Shown: positions 1 to 11,043, counted from the first letter of the stretch. The stretch is DNA of 46,000 bases from Chrysomallon squamiferum (GCA_012295275.1 CM022670.1:39482251-39528250); one strand, 5' to 3'. Program-made: numbers and translations. The notes: generated from the letters alone by a model not told the origin.

Positions 1-26
1 TGTGTGTGTGTGTGTGTGTGTGTGTG
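1..26. repeat. (TG)n microsatellite
   Basis: Thirteen uninterrupted TG units open the window. The following 27-286 holds no exon that I can see and is read as intron upstream of the first visible exon of the plus-strand gene. Confidence 0.95.
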
Positions 27-286
27 CTTATTTGAATGACCGACTCACAATATTCGTTACCCATTCTAACCACTGTCTCCAAGTATTATTAACCTACCAT
101 GAGTGTTATTTAACTCTAACTGTTACCTGTTCATGAACCTTTTTCTCTATATTTTCTTTACCATTTGTGATCGCGTATTCTTTTCCAACATTTTTTCGTC
201 ACATTTTGCAGCATCATTTTCGTAACTGTTATCCATCTTAATCAGTATTCTGTATTTTTTAAAATGACTGTTTTCTTACGTTGTAG

Positions 287-406
287 AAACTGGACAAAGA
301 AGAAACCAGACAGGACGGGGACGATTCTGGACAAGGATCTGAAACAAAGGAGAAGCCAGGAAATGAAGAACGCGACAGTGAAAAGGGTTCTAAAGACGTC
401 ACTTCT
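287..406 (+). CDS. Unrecognised gene, exon a (40 aa, acidic/charged)
   Basis: The acceptor is ...TTGTAG and the donor GTAAGT. The 120 nt are phase 0 at both ends. The reading KLDKEETRQDGDDSG... is rich in Glu, Asp, Lys and Ser, as in a disordered segment. It is the first exon of this gene visible in the window. Confidence 0.75.
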
Positions 407-2300
407 GTAAGTTTTCAGTGTCATTTTGTTCTTTCTCTTAATTCCTAAAAACTTGTATGTACATATACATACATAATACATACATTCATAGATACAGCCA
501 TATATAATAAGCATATACGTTGTCTCGATGGTCAAACGGTAACGTCGTCCGCCTTCGGAGTGCGGGCGAATGGATGCCATATGTTCGAGTCTCGTCAACG
601 GTCAGGTCTGATTGGACTTTGTCTTCCTGCGCCAGTGCGTTCCCGAATATTGTCTATGTGCAGAGTCTAATCAGACGTATGTAAGACAGATACATACATA
701 CATATGTATACGTATGTACATATTATGTATTCATTTTACAAATTTTCTTATTGTTGTGTTTTATAGTGTATCATTGTTGTATCTAACTCGGGCCGTATTC
801 AAGGTTTTGACGCGTGTCTTATTGTACAATTTCAGGAGTCTGGAGATTCACCTGAAAAGAAACGACTTGGTCCAGGAATGAAGTCTTCATCTGACATCAC
901 AACGGTCAGAACTCTGATATAAATATAGATCTATACATTAATATATATATATATATATATAGATACACACACACACACATACATATATATACATTGCATA
1001 ACTATATGTCTATCTGTGCATACACCTCTATCGAAAGTTAATATATATAATTATATATATGCAGACACATGCACACACAAACACATACAAACATGCACCT
1101 GTACAAACATTTTAATACTGAAAGGTAATGGCTATTGTAAATCGAGATATATCTTAAACTATTAAAGTCATTAATAAAACATTTTAGAATTTTAATTAAA
1201 AAGGTTACATCGCTCGTATTTTTACTTTGATTCTAATAAAGTCCTCTTTGGGTGTCAGTGATTAGAATGATGTGTAATGAGTCCTAGATCAACTCTTCAG
1301 TCATTATCCTTCATGAAAGCTTTTTTTTTAAATGTGAATAACTGTAACAGTTTCAGGAGGACGACGATTCACCAGAAAAGAAGCGACTGGGTCCATGGAT
1401 GAAGTCATCATCAGACATCTCAACGGTCAGAACAGTGAATCATAACATTCATTTAACACTTCATTTTAATTAAACTGTTTTCTTTTTACAACAGTTTAAT
1501 AAATGTTATCATATTGATAGTACTTCAGATTCAAACAGTAGAATTATAATTACAGGGTTCTTTTAGTTACAGTTCCAGACTGAGAATTGTGACGAAGCAT
1601 TTGTTACAGACGTCTCTGTATCTAAACATAACACAAACATTGTGCATAGCTGTTATAGGGACGTATTATCGTATTTTAATCTACGTACTTTCACGTTTTA
1701 ATCTAATCTTCATACCTTCGTATTATGAGCTACATACAAACAGGTGTGTATATTTGTTTACAGGTGTCTGAATTCGGTGATGATGGTAGGATGGCAACGA
1801 AACCTACAAAAGACAGTAAGGAGGGCGCAAACCAACAAAAGGTAACAACATTTCCTTTATCGTTTTCACGAGTGGTAAGACTGATAATCTTCGAATTTAG
1901 ATCTGTCCCTTGTGATCTAAAGATTTTCACAGTATTTCTTCTACGATTTTTTTTTTTTCTTATTCGATCAGCCCAGTGAAAGGTGCCGATCTGTTTTTGG
2001 AAAAATACGCAGCATTTTCACTTTCAGATCAGTTTTGTTTATGAAATAAATTAAAATTAAAAAATAAAGTGTAAAAATAAGACATAGTAACTAAAACTGG
2101 ATATTTTGTGAAGGAGGAGTCGAGAGTTTTATCAGCACTGCGCCGTCTGCTAACTGAACGACTTTTTGGCTCGTCTGGGGTCGGTGGCGGAAGGTCAAGT
2201 GTAAGGTCAAAAGCAAGGTCAACAGGAAACGCGGGAAGGACTACTGGAAAAAAAGGAGAAAAACAGGCGGTACATTTTATCATTGTTTTACACACACACA

Positions 2301-2363
<63 letters not shown>

Positions 2364-5086
2364 ACACACTTTGACACACATACACGCACACAATCACATA
2401 ACCACATACACAGTGAAAATCACTATAACAACATTTCCGTGAAATGAAAAAAACATGCCTCTTCTCTTAGAGATTACTTTCGTTTTTTTTTTTTTTTTAA
2501 ACTAATACAAGTTTAAGCATAACCAAGAATTTAATTTTGATGAGCTTTAAATATATAGTAAATTATCATATACTTCAGATTGTTTAATCTACGTGTGTTG
2601 AAATATATAGATCTACATTAATTAATTTTATCCTTGAACTAGTGTTTTCTTCTCTTTTTCTATTCAGCCTGTAGTTATAGTCGTGGACGAGTACAAAGAA
2701 CACTCTGATGCAGAAAAACGTTCATTGCCAAAAGTTGGCGACAGCAATGAGTTACCTCCCATTTCTGGGCCTGTACTTCCGGCACAACAGCCGATGGCTA
2801 CGTCATTTTTTCAACGTCCAAATTCCAGCGTTTCCGACCAGTCTTCACTTTTAAGTTATGGTTTGAACAAGGACAAACTCTACTTAAATAAAGCACAAAA
2901 GAGTACGTTGATAATAGAACATAAATAATTGCAAAAAAGTTTGAACAACTTTACAATCTTTCAACATTTTAAAATACAACATTTAACTTGATTTTTAACT
3001 GTTAACAAATTATAACGATCATTCACTAACATTCTGTAACTTTTTATTTTTTTTTATTTATTTATTCATTCTTTTATTTATTATAAATAAACGCGTTAAA
3101 CTATAAAGAATGCCGCCATTTTACTGGAAAAGGCTGACGAATTGCGGATACATTTGTTTCCAGGTCACATCCACTGGTTCAAAACAGACTATAACGGTGG
3201 CCCCGAACGACGCTTTGATAAAAATATTGATAACCAGCAGGTACTTGTATCATCATTTCTTTTCAAGCAGTACTTTAAACACATAGCGTATCTTTAAACA
3301 CTTATAACAGAATACACACCTCACACGTGGTACAAATACAGGTCGTAGTACGTGCTCTCCTGATTTTCACTGCTAATTTGCATCCCTGTGTGGACCTTAA
3401 TCTCTGGGTGACCATAAATAAAATGGGTGGCTGGAAAAAATAGTCACAGAAATTGAGTCACAATTCAGTATAGGAGAAACAATCACAGGAAAAAAGTCAC
3501 GAAATGTTTGCATTTGTAGAGTACTGAATTTGGCATCATAGTTTGCATGGGATAATTGTTAAGCTTACTGAATAGGCTAGATTAAAGAAAGAGGTTTCAT
3601 ACTGTGCAAGGGTGGTGACTTGTTACACTTATTAATTAGGATCAATTAGGCAGTAATAGGTCTAACTTACTGATTAGGATAGATTTAAACTAAGGGCTTC
3701 CTATTGTAAATGATTTATAAAATATCACAGGTTATATTATATGTGTTTCACTATAAATTCTCCAGCTTGCTCAAGTATCAGACGTATATTTAATATGGAA
3801 GCTATTCACAGCAATAAGGCTGGTAACAAAATCTGTTAAGAGAGGTTCATGTACCTGTGACGATTTGCAACTCGCAAAACAAAGTCGTGGATGGAAATGC
3901 ATCAAAAGATCTAGCTGTAATTGGCAGAATTCCTTCGTGGTATTGGGTGGAACAATCCGCCTAAACCACCAACATTGAAAAAATCAAAGAACATTAATAT
4001 TATATTTCTTAATCTTAATTAAAAATTGTGCATCCCCCCCCCTAGAATCGAATGCGATGTTATATAAAACATATTCTACATACATACATACTTACAGATA
4101 ATATCCGAGCTCATCCCGGGACCTCATCACAATGTGCCGGCTGTGAGGCGTGTCCCGCCAGTTCTGCCCCCAGTGACAAGGAGAGAATTCAAGAAGGATC
4201 CAGCCAACTCTCCGATACGCTACACGAACAGGTCACGACACATAGACGTGCTGTCCATGGACGAATGGAGACTACGAAAGCTCCTAGAGGAGCTGTATAA
4301 GGACAAGAAGTACATGGACGGGCTCCTTCAACAACAAGGTATCATCCACACAAAAAAAAAAAAAAAAAAAAAACAATTAATTATTTTACTTATTAATGAC
4401 AGGTACCGGGCCAATTATCCGACGTCAATTTTCTTTATGTTTTTAATTTTAAAATGTTTATGCCTAATTATTTACCTATTTAGATGCCTTGGTACCGGAA
4501 AACCGAAATACCTCAGGGCCTCAAAGAATGGGGATAATTGGTCCGGTACCTGTATAAGAATAATAAAGTAGAATCGTTTGTTTTTGAAAAGTGTGTGCGT
4601 ACCTATGTCTGCTGCATGCTGTGAAAAAGAGAGATAAGGTAAACGAGATAGGTAAACACTGACTGCACGCACCAATATGTATTGCAGTCGGATCAGGATC
4701 ATCGTTTCTGCTTTATACAGAAGAGATCAGCAGCATTACTCACATCAGTACTATTATAAATACTAAGATTTTGCATCGTACCTTGAAAGTAAGTCCACAA
4801 ATTTGCTGTCTACGAAATTTCAACAACTATATTTTTGTCCTTTTCTTTTCGTTTTTTATCAGACAAACCTCCTGAAGTAAAAGAACTGGCTCATTACGGA
4901 CGTGATTACCTCCTTCAACTTGCCGATTTCTGGGATTCTAAAGGCGTCCATCCTCCACCTCCGCAAGAATCGAACTCACGACTCCAGCCACCTCCAGAAC
5001 GTTCGAGAACGTCCATGAGTCTCAACGGACAGAAAAAAGACGACAAAACTCGACCAACATTAGAACGAAACAAAACTGTATCTTAG
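287..5086 (+). CDS. 3' part of an unrecognised protein-coding gene (nine exons, C-terminal 422 aa)
   Basis: Nine exons can be chained with matching phases: 287-406, 836-904, 1357-1425, 1764-1841, 2114-2269, 2668-2902, 3164-3240, 4098-4338 and 4863-5086, ending at a TAG. The first exon starts in phase 0 after an acceptor, so the gene begins to the left of the window. The encoded 422 residues are hydrophilic and lack a signal peptide or TM segment. They comprise an acidic Lys/Glu/Asp-rich stretch, two near-identical 23-residue segments (SPEKKRLGP core), a basic Ser/Arg/Gly stretch, a Pro/Ser-rich stretch, and a C-terminal part predicted helical by eye (EWRLRKLLEELYKDKKY, then YGRDYLLQLADFWDSKG) before a Pro-rich, basic end. 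I do not recognise the family. It could be the cytoplasmic tail of a membrane protein or a cytoskeletal/scaffold protein; nothing here decides. Confidence 0.8.
521..690 (+). mobile_element. tRNA-related SINE-like element in an intron
   Basis: A GC-richer island in an AT-rich intron. It starts with a tRNA-like head: an A-box-like TGGTCAAACGG near 528 and a B-box-like GTTCGAGTC near 583. A non-tRNA body follows and ends in ATAC/ACAT tandem repeats near 690-710. The anticodon arm does not fold as a functional tRNA (the GTCCGC/GCGGGC stem leaves a 9-nt loop). That fits a decayed tRNA-derived SINE better than a tRNA gene. The exact ends are uncertain. Confidence 0.5.
836..904 (+). CDS. Unrecognised gene, exon b (23 aa, first of twin exons)
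   Basis: 69 nt, phase 0-0, acceptor TTTCAG, donor GTCAGA. It reads ESGDSPEKKRLGPGMKSSSD and ends DITT. It is a near-copy of the next exon in length, sequence and donor. Confidence 0.8.
1357..1425 (+). CDS. Unrecognised gene, exon c (23 aa, second of twin exons)
   Basis: 69 nt, phase 0-0, acceptor TTTCAG and donor GTCAGA exactly as in exon b. It reads EDDDSPEKKRLGPWMKSSSD, sharing the SPEKKRLGP core with the previous exon. A tandem exon duplication is the simplest reading. Confidence 0.8.
1764..1841 (+). CDS. Unrecognised gene, exon d (26 aa)
   Basis: Acceptor TTACAG, donor GTAACA, 78 nt, phase 0-0. It encodes a charged segment beginning VSEFGDDGRM and ending GANQQK. No domain is recognised. 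Confidence 0.7.
2114..2269 (+). CDS. Unrecognised gene, possible exon e (52 aa, basic Ser/Gly/Arg-rich)
   Basis: 156 nt, phase 0-0, donor GTACAT. The frame is open and strongly basic (SVRSKARSTGNAGRTTGKKG), matching the character of the neighbouring exons. The acceptor (GTGAAG at 2113) lacks a polypyrimidine tract, so the 5' end, or the exon as a whole, is less certain than the others. Confidence 0.5.
2291..2360. repeat. (AC)n(CT)n compound microsatellite
   Basis: About seven AC units run into about 29 CT units, lying 20 bp inside the intron after exon e. Confidence 0.95.
2668..2902 (+). CDS. Unrecognised gene, exon f (78 aa, Pro/Ser-rich)
   Basis: Acceptor TATTCAG after a long pyrimidine tract; donor GTACGT at 2903. 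It starts in phase 0 and ends with one nucleotide of the next codon. It reads PVVIVVDEYKEH..., then a Pro/Ser/Gln-rich segment (PPISGPVLPAQQP) and SVSDQSSLLSYGLNKDK. It looks like a disordered linker with possible phosphosites. Confidence 0.8.
3164..3240 (+). CDS. Unrecognised gene, exon g (HWFKTDYNGG exon)
   Basis: Acceptor TTCCAG, donor GTACTT. With the A carried from exon f it reads SHIHWFKTDYNGGPERRFDK and ends NIDNQQ. The other reading frame is open too, but only this one keeps phase with both neighbours. A second, truncated copy of this exon plus the preceding intron lies at 10920-11015. Confidence 0.75.
3241..4097. other. Intron with no recognisable gene
   Basis: 857 bp between exons g and h. 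I see no supported coding exon, only AT-rich sequence with a somewhat GC-richer, TE-like middle (about 3340-3960) that I cannot assign to an element. Confidence 0.6.
4098..4338 (+). CDS. Unrecognised gene, exon h (80 aa)
   Basis: Acceptor CTTACAG, donor GTATCA, starting in phase 0 and ending with one base of the next codon. A Pro/Val-rich start (VRRVPPVLPPVTRR) leads into a predicted amphipathic helix, DEWRLRKLLEELYKDKKYMD. No family is recognised. Confidence 0.8.
4353..4374. repeat. Poly(A) run
   Basis: A homopolymer of about 20 A just downstream of exon h. Confidence 0.9.
4399..4553. mobile_element. Short non-autonomous DNA transposon (MITE-like)
   Basis: 22-bp terminal inverted repeats at 4399-4420 (starting ACAGGTACCGGG) and 4532-4553 (ending CCGGTACCTGT) match at 21 of 22 positions and bound a 155-bp element with no ORF. 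I could not see a convincing target-site duplication, so the superfamily stays open. It sits in the intron between exons h and i. Confidence 0.65.
4863..5086 (+). CDS. Unrecognised gene, terminal exon i
   Basis: Acceptor TTATCAG. With the G carried from exon h it reads DKPPEVKELAHYGRDY, then LLQLADFWDSKGVHPPPP, a Ser/Arg/Pro-rich stretch and ...LERNKTVS before the stop TAG at 5084-5086. Its frame continues directly from exon h. Confidence 0.8.
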
Positions 5087-5171
5087 CATATATAGTTATT
5101 CTACACAAAACAAAAAAATGGTGTTGCACCTTATCTGTATACTTTTAGATGCTGGGATTTTGAAAAAAACT

Positions 5172-5173
5172 GT

Positions 5174-5216
<43 letters not shown>

Positions 5217-5217
5217 T
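5172..5217. repeat. (TTTA)n microsatellite in the 3' UTR region
   Basis: About eleven TTTA units 85 bp after the stop codon. Confidence 0.95.
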
Positions 5218-5379
5218 GTTGCCGAGTCGTGTTTATCATTTAAAACATGTTTGAGTAAAAAAAAAAAAAAAATGCTTCACAGTCGTGGTTTTGAAAACGG
5301 GTATAAATTTACCCTTTACAATGAAGTATTAATATTAGTTACTGAAAGATTTTAGTCGATAATATAATCATAAGCTAAA

Positions 5380-5385
5380 AATAAA
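5380..5385 (+). terminator. Candidate polyadenylation signal AATAAA
   Basis: AATAAA lies 295 bp after the stop of the plus-strand gene. It is the nearest canonical hexamer downstream in a plausible 3' UTR; transcript evidence is absent. Confidence 0.4.
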
Positions 5386-6178
5386 GGTTAGAGCTGAGAG
5401 CGAGTCCCATACGAACGTGTAGTTCAAAAATTAGGCAAATAGAACGTGATATAATTTGTTTGTTTCTTTTAATTTATTTGTGTGTGTTTTAGACAGCTAC
5501 GGTTTCCTTTTGTGTTACGTTTTTCACTTTTGCATTTCTTGTATATATATATATATATATATATATGATCTCTGTTATACGCAATACTCACACGGCCATT
5601 CTGTATGTATATATATACTTTTTATTGTTTTACATGTTTGTATATAAAGATGTGTGTTATAAATTAATAATCATACTGAACTTAATTTTGTAATCTGTTA
5701 CACAAACGCATTCACCGACAGAGTATTTGTTACTAACAATGAACGAAGTGTTTGATCATGTCACGTGTCCGTATCGAAAACAGTATTTTTTAAACGTGCA
5801 GGACGTACGACCTTTGACCTAGAACCCGGTTCAGGGTCAGACGTCGCATTGTACTACAGATGCTCTGTTTTCCGATGACTCTGTAAAAGCAGAAATCATG
5901 ACATGTCCGTGTTTTGGGATTGCTTGCGAAGTCCGCTGTTGAACGTTCTCTTGTTTTGACACTTGACGTCAGTGAACCACGCACCTCTTGGCATTCATGG
6001 CGCCATTGTTACGCAGGGACGGGTCCAGTTATTTTTTTTTTTTTTTTTTAGATGGGGGAGTTGACATAAAGACAAGTTAAAAATGTCTGTGGTGTAAAGG
6101 TAATTTCCGTAAAATAACTTTAAAATAAATGAATAAAAACTGCTCAATATCTAGCAACTTCTTTCCTTCACCCTGACT

Positions 6179-6284
<106 letters not shown>

Positions 6285-6772
6285 AATAAATAAATCAATA
6301 AATCAATGAATAAAACTAATAAAACTAATAATAAAAATATTTTTTTTTTTTTTTTAAAAGAAATAGAATTACGAAATATGTCTACCAACTTATTATATTA
6401 TAATTATCTGACAACAACAATGATTTATTAGGACATAGACAGTAAACTTCTGGGAATTATCTGGAACAGGAAATAACGTGGCAGAAGATACCTTACTTAT
6501 GAGTCCTTTACTGAATTTACAATATGCAGTTAAAAATTATTCTGTAAGAATTTTATAAACGATTTTGCCTTTGTCATACAGAAATACATGTATTTTTCAG
6601 TTGAATTTTAAAACACACGCTAGATCTGGCACTGAGCTCCTGAATCCCAGTTACGCTGCCTACATGGACGAATTTGAAACAATACATCGTTTTTCATTGT
6701 CACAACAACTTCAAATATAAACCCAAGTTCGAAACTGGTTTCGTTATTCCAATGTACTTATAGAACTGGGTA

Positions 6773-6783
6773 TATATAAATAA
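6773..6783 (+). promoter_or_regulatory. TATA-like box upstream of the small FN3 gene
   Basis: TATATAAATAA lies about 90 bp before the ATG at 6864. The surroundings are AT-rich, so chance occurrence is likely enough to keep this weak. Confidence 0.3.
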
Positions 6784-6863
6784 TTATACGTTGATAAAAA
6801 AAAAATAATAATAATAATAAATAAAAAATAAATTAATTAATAAAAAAAAAATAAAAAATAAAA

Positions 6864-6951
6864 ATGTCTGGTGTAAAACAAATATCAAAAGAAATTGCGA
6901 AAACCTTGTTGTTTTTAACGGTTCTGAGAACTACGCTTGTGAATTCAAGAG
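6864..6951 (+). CDS. Small FN3 gene, exon 1 (signal peptide)
   Basis: The ATG at 6864 is followed by 29 codons plus one base and a strong donor, AG|GTAAGA. The hydrophobic core TLLFLTV and the small-residue C-terminal region are typical of a secretory signal. Confidence 0.7.
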
Positions 6952-8169
6952 GTAAGAGATTAATTTTAAAATTATTTATAAGATTATAAATGATATACAT
7001 GCTGCTAAAGATTTAACGTTTTTTTTTTAAATTTTATTTTAAAAAATGTATTTATATTTATACTGATTACTGTTGTTGTTTTCCGAATAAGATATATCTA
7101 ATACTAATACATATATATATATATATAAATATATATAAACCATGTCAATAACTTTTGTATTGAAGAGATCAAATTCTACATCTAATAACTTTAAATCAGA
7201 CACTCAAGTGAAGTAGTTATTGCATTTTGAAACTAACATTAAGTTGGCATATTTCGCCATTATGGGTGAACTTTCGTCTGTTTTGGAGAGGTAGTGTCGT
7301 AATTATAAAGACCATATTAATGTTATTCTGAAGATATCGTGTTCTCTCTCAAGGCTGTCTTATAAATCTTTTTTTATTACTAACAATTAGAACATTCACA
7401 CGTTAGAGTGACACCATGAAAGGCGTAGTTAAGGCCTTTATCGCTCCGTTATTTAGATATAAAATTCGTAAGTAAACACCGAGGTGTACCTCCGTAACTG
7501 AAACATGTACAATACACGTATAAACTCAAACATCCATTAAAAAAAAACAGAGCAGGTATAGCGAGTTAATGAAGATCTTTTGAAATAAAGAAATACACAG
7601 AAAAGTTATTTTAGACGACTGTATTGTGACGGTTGTCGAAATATATAACTTACAGGATAAACGTTTTAGTGGTGTGATCATTAATATGTGTTGTGGCCGT
7701 CATAACGTATTTTTATTGTTGTTGTAAATCTTTATAACTTGATGGTTGTCAAAATATCGTATTTTCTTTCAATGAATGATCCGGCAACCATATAAACTAT
7801 AAACAATTAAGACAACATAAATAATATATCTCAGTAGTTCGTTCGCTGCTGGTCCTGTCTTACTTTCAGTATGAATTCATAATGATATTGTGAAGGATTG
7901 TATTAACAATGCTGTAAACATATTGGGAAGCATTTAGCATGACGTGTCAATTCGTTGTTGTGTTAGAAATCATATTTTGGCTCAGACATCACAGTACACC
8001 CTACTACACTAGATCATAATTCTCACAATACATGTCAATTTTTCCACATCTTGTGTGTGTTTGAGCATGTATATGTTTATATTAAAAAAAAATTAACCTA
8101 TTTTGTATGAATATGTTGAAAATGAAAAAAACACGTCCCACACACAAGATCGTTTGTCCTTTTCGTTCC

Positions 8170-8200
<31 letters not shown>

Positions 8201-8605
8201 AATCCAATAATTCTACTAATATAAGCAATGAGTTCTTAAGATTATCTTTTATATTACGTGGAATTACTGTTACCAGTTCATAACCAAAGTATTTTATTTC
8301 TGTCAGCTCCAGATTCTCCAGATACTCTCATCTCGGTGATTAACGACACCGCAGTGTTGGTTCAGTGGACGCCATCGCAACGCGACGGGTGTGCACGAGA
8401 GATCAACGGCTACGTGGTCGTCTACGGCAAACTCACGGACCTGGGACTGTTGACTGACAGTCTACAAACTCGCAGAATTCCCAATCCCGACAGACGTTTC
8501 GCCATACTGAGACTGGACTCCGGAGTAACATACGGAGTCTCTGTCGGAGCGTTCTCGAGAGGTCTCGCGGGTCCAATCAGCGCCCCCAAGTTTATTAGTT
8601 TATAA
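6864..8605 (+). CDS. Small secreted protein with a single fibronectin type III domain
   Basis: Two exons, 6864-6951 and 8307-8605, join in phase 1 across a 1,355-bp GT-AG intron and give 128 aa. Exon 1 starts MSGVKQISKEIAKTLLFLTV and reads as a basic n-region plus hydrophobic core, i.e. a signal peptide ending near residue 28. Exon 2 is one FN3 domain of about 95 residues: Pro start (APDSPDT), strand B/C with Trp (TAVLVQWTP), INGYVVVYG, RFAILRLDSGVTYGVSVGAF, then GPISAPKFISL and the stop. Nothing follows the domain: no TM segment or GPI signal is apparent, so the product should be secreted or be a truncated relative of larger FN3 receptors. An AATAAA follows at 8842. It lies on the strand opposite to the large Ig/FN3 gene further right and is not a continuation of it. 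Confidence 0.75.
8307..8605 (+). CDS. Small FN3 gene, exon 2 (FN3 domain, stop)
   Basis: Acceptor TTTCTGTCAG. The exon completes a codon begun by exon 1 (G+CT) and carries the FN3 Trp, the Leu-x-Ser-Gly-x-x-Tyr motif and a stop TAA. It is markedly GC-richer than its surroundings, as expected of a true exon. Confidence 0.85.
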
Positions 8606-8841
8606 ACAAGCGGAGGTAACTCTGGTCACTTTCAAAAGACTTGACATATTGACTACAAATATGAATTTCAGTTTTGTTCAGTCCCCAGGCAGCAGATCAA
8701 GAGGCGACAACCTTGTAGGACAAAATATCTGCTTTGATTGAGGATTATCAGGTGCCTGTGTCGATGGCAATAATTGCAGATGTAATATTAAATATACCAA
8801 TCATATTATAATATCACGTAAAATTATATGGTTTTTCAAGA

Positions 8842-8847
8842 ATAAAT
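8842..8847 (+). terminator. Candidate polyadenylation signal AATAAA
   Basis: AATAAA is 237 bp after the stop of the small FN3 gene and is the first canonical hexamer there. Confidence 0.45.
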
Positions 8848-9289
8848 TTTACATTATACAACGAAGTGAATTGTTGTTCTTTAACACTCTTGGCAGTACG
8901 AAGCCACCCTTTGAAATTAGAACTTCACAAATCCACTTCTTTCAGATAAAATATACTTACACATATTTATTTATTTATTTACATTTTTAAAAATGTTTAT
9001 GAACTATAACCTATAGATATAATGGAATTTTTATAATGAACATATTATAGTTATTATTATATTCATATCTATTTGTGCTAAACATAACATTTTTAGTATT
9101 TCATAATATATTTTCAGTAAATTAAATCTGGAAAGATAATGTAAAGGTAATAAACACATACTTTTTAAAACAATTGTTACTTAACACGGATCGCTGTGAG
9201 TAGAATTAATATTTCGTTTAACAAATCCTATAGCGTGCTTTGCTACGCCATATCCTATAATCCTGCATTACTGTGTAGTTCCATTCCAT
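8848..9289. other. AT-rich intergenic sequence
   Basis: No exon, RNA gene or recognised repeat is seen before the TACTA-type array starts. Confidence 0.6.
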
Positions 9290-10858
9290 ACAATACCATA
9301 CTACAGTTTATTGTAGTATACCGAAGTGCACTATACCATACCATACTACACAATACTGTACTGTACTACACCATACTACACTATACTTCTCTATACCACA
9401 CTACACTACACTATACCATATTTTACTATATTACACTACACTATACTACACTATACTACACTATACTATACTACACTACACTACACTATACTATAGTTTA
9501 CTATACTATACTATACTACACTACACTATACTATATTTTACTATACTATACTACACTACACTGTACTATATTTTACTATACTATACTACACTACACTATA
9601 CTATATTTTACTATACTATACTACACTACACTGTACTACACTACACTACACTATACTATATTTTACTATACTATACTACACTACACTATACTATATTTTA
9701 CTATACTATACTACACTACACTGTACTATATTTTACTATACTATACTACACTACACTATACTATATTTTACTATACTATACTACACTACACTATACTATA
9801 TTTTACTATACTATACTACACTACACTATACTTTACTATATTTTACATACTATACTACACTACACTACTATATTTTACTATACTATACTTACACTACACT
9901 ATACTATATTTTTACTATATTTTACTATACTACACTACACACTATACTACTATACTATATTTTACTATACTATACTACACTACACTATACTATACACTAT
10001 ACTACACTATACTATACTTTTTTTACTATACTATACTACACTACACTACACTATATTTTTTACTATACCATTTTTACTATACTATCTACACTACACTACA
10101 CTATGATATCCTACACTACACTACACTATACTACACTATGCTATTACTTTTACTATATTTACTACACTACACTATACTATATTTTACTATACTATACTAC
10201 ACTACACTACACTACACTATACTATACTTTACTACTATGCTACACTATACTACTACTACACTACACTATACTATACTACTACACTATACTATACTACACT
10301 ACACTATACTATATTTTACTATACTATACTACACTATACTACTATACTATACTTTTACACTACACTACACTACACTACACTATACTATACTATACTACAC
10401 ACTACACTACATTTTATATACTATATTTTACTACTATACTACACTACACTACACACACTACACTACTACTACACTATATACTACCACTATATTTTACTAT
10501 ATTTACTATATACACTACACTACACTATACTTTTACTACACTACACTATACTACACTACACTATATTTTACTATATTTTACTATACACTATACACTACAC
10601 TACACTATTCTATATTTCACTATACTATATTACACTACACTGTACTACACTACACTACACTATACTATATTTTACTATGCTACACTACACTACACTATTC
10701 TATATTTCACTATACTATATTACACTACACTGTACTACACTACACTACACTATACTATATTTTACTATGCTACACTACACTACACTATACTATATTTTAC
10801 CATACTATTCTATTTTATACTTTTCTATCCTATACTATATTATACTATACTATATTAA
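9290..10858. repeat. TACTATAC/TACAC simple-sequence array (1.57 kb)
   Basis: A long array built from interspersed CTATA and CTACA pentamers, organised into higher-order units of about 60-120 bp punctuated by TATATTTTAC. Two near-identical blocks are visible at about 10606-10690 and 10690-10780. Because the unit is ATA/ACT/TAC-like, several frames stay open for hundreds of codons of Tyr/Leu/Thr; those are not genes. A smaller array of the same sequence lies at 18452-18712. Confidence 0.9.
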
Positions 10859-10861
10859 GGT

Positions 10862-10908
10862 GATACAAGATATAATATAATAAAATATAATATAATATAA
10901 TATAATAG
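10862..10908. repeat. (TATAA)n short array
   Basis: TAATA/TATAA pentamers follow the large array and resume after the exon copy at about 11016-11030, as they do after the second TACTA array at 18729-18752. Confidence 0.8.
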
Positions 10909-10919
10909 CCTTAATCCAT

Positions 10920-11015
10920 AAGAATGCTCCCATTTTACTGATAAAGGCTGATGAATTATGGATTCATTATTTCCAGGTCACATCCATTGGTTCAAAACAG
11001 ACTATAATGGCGGAT
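10920..11015 (+). pseudogene. Truncated copy of exon g of the first plus-strand gene, with its upstream intron
   Basis: 10920-11013 aligns with 3106-3200, covering about 58 bp of intron, the CCAG acceptor and the first 13 codons of the exon (HIHWFKTDYNGG). In the exon part I count only synonymous changes; the intron part is more diverged and has an indel. After the shared part the frame runs into TATAA repeats and stops. It is a DNA-level duplicate, not a retrocopy, since the intron is retained. Confidence 0.75.
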
Positions 11016-11043
11016 GTAATATAATATAATACAATGCACTGCA

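Noticed and set aside
521-600. tRNA gene
   Set aside because: The anticodon arm would have a nine-base loop and the T arm does not pair; better explained as a tRNA-derived SINE.
5790-5984. 64-codon frame on the minus strand in a GC-richer island
   Set aside because: No signal, domain or splice partners; more likely regulatory or UTR sequence with a CRE palindrome.
9196-10863. Open frame of 555 codons (and 251-, 67-codon relatives)
   Set aside because: It lies wholly within the TACTA/TACAC array. The Tyr/Leu/Thr repeats result from the pentamer, and shifted frames are open as well.
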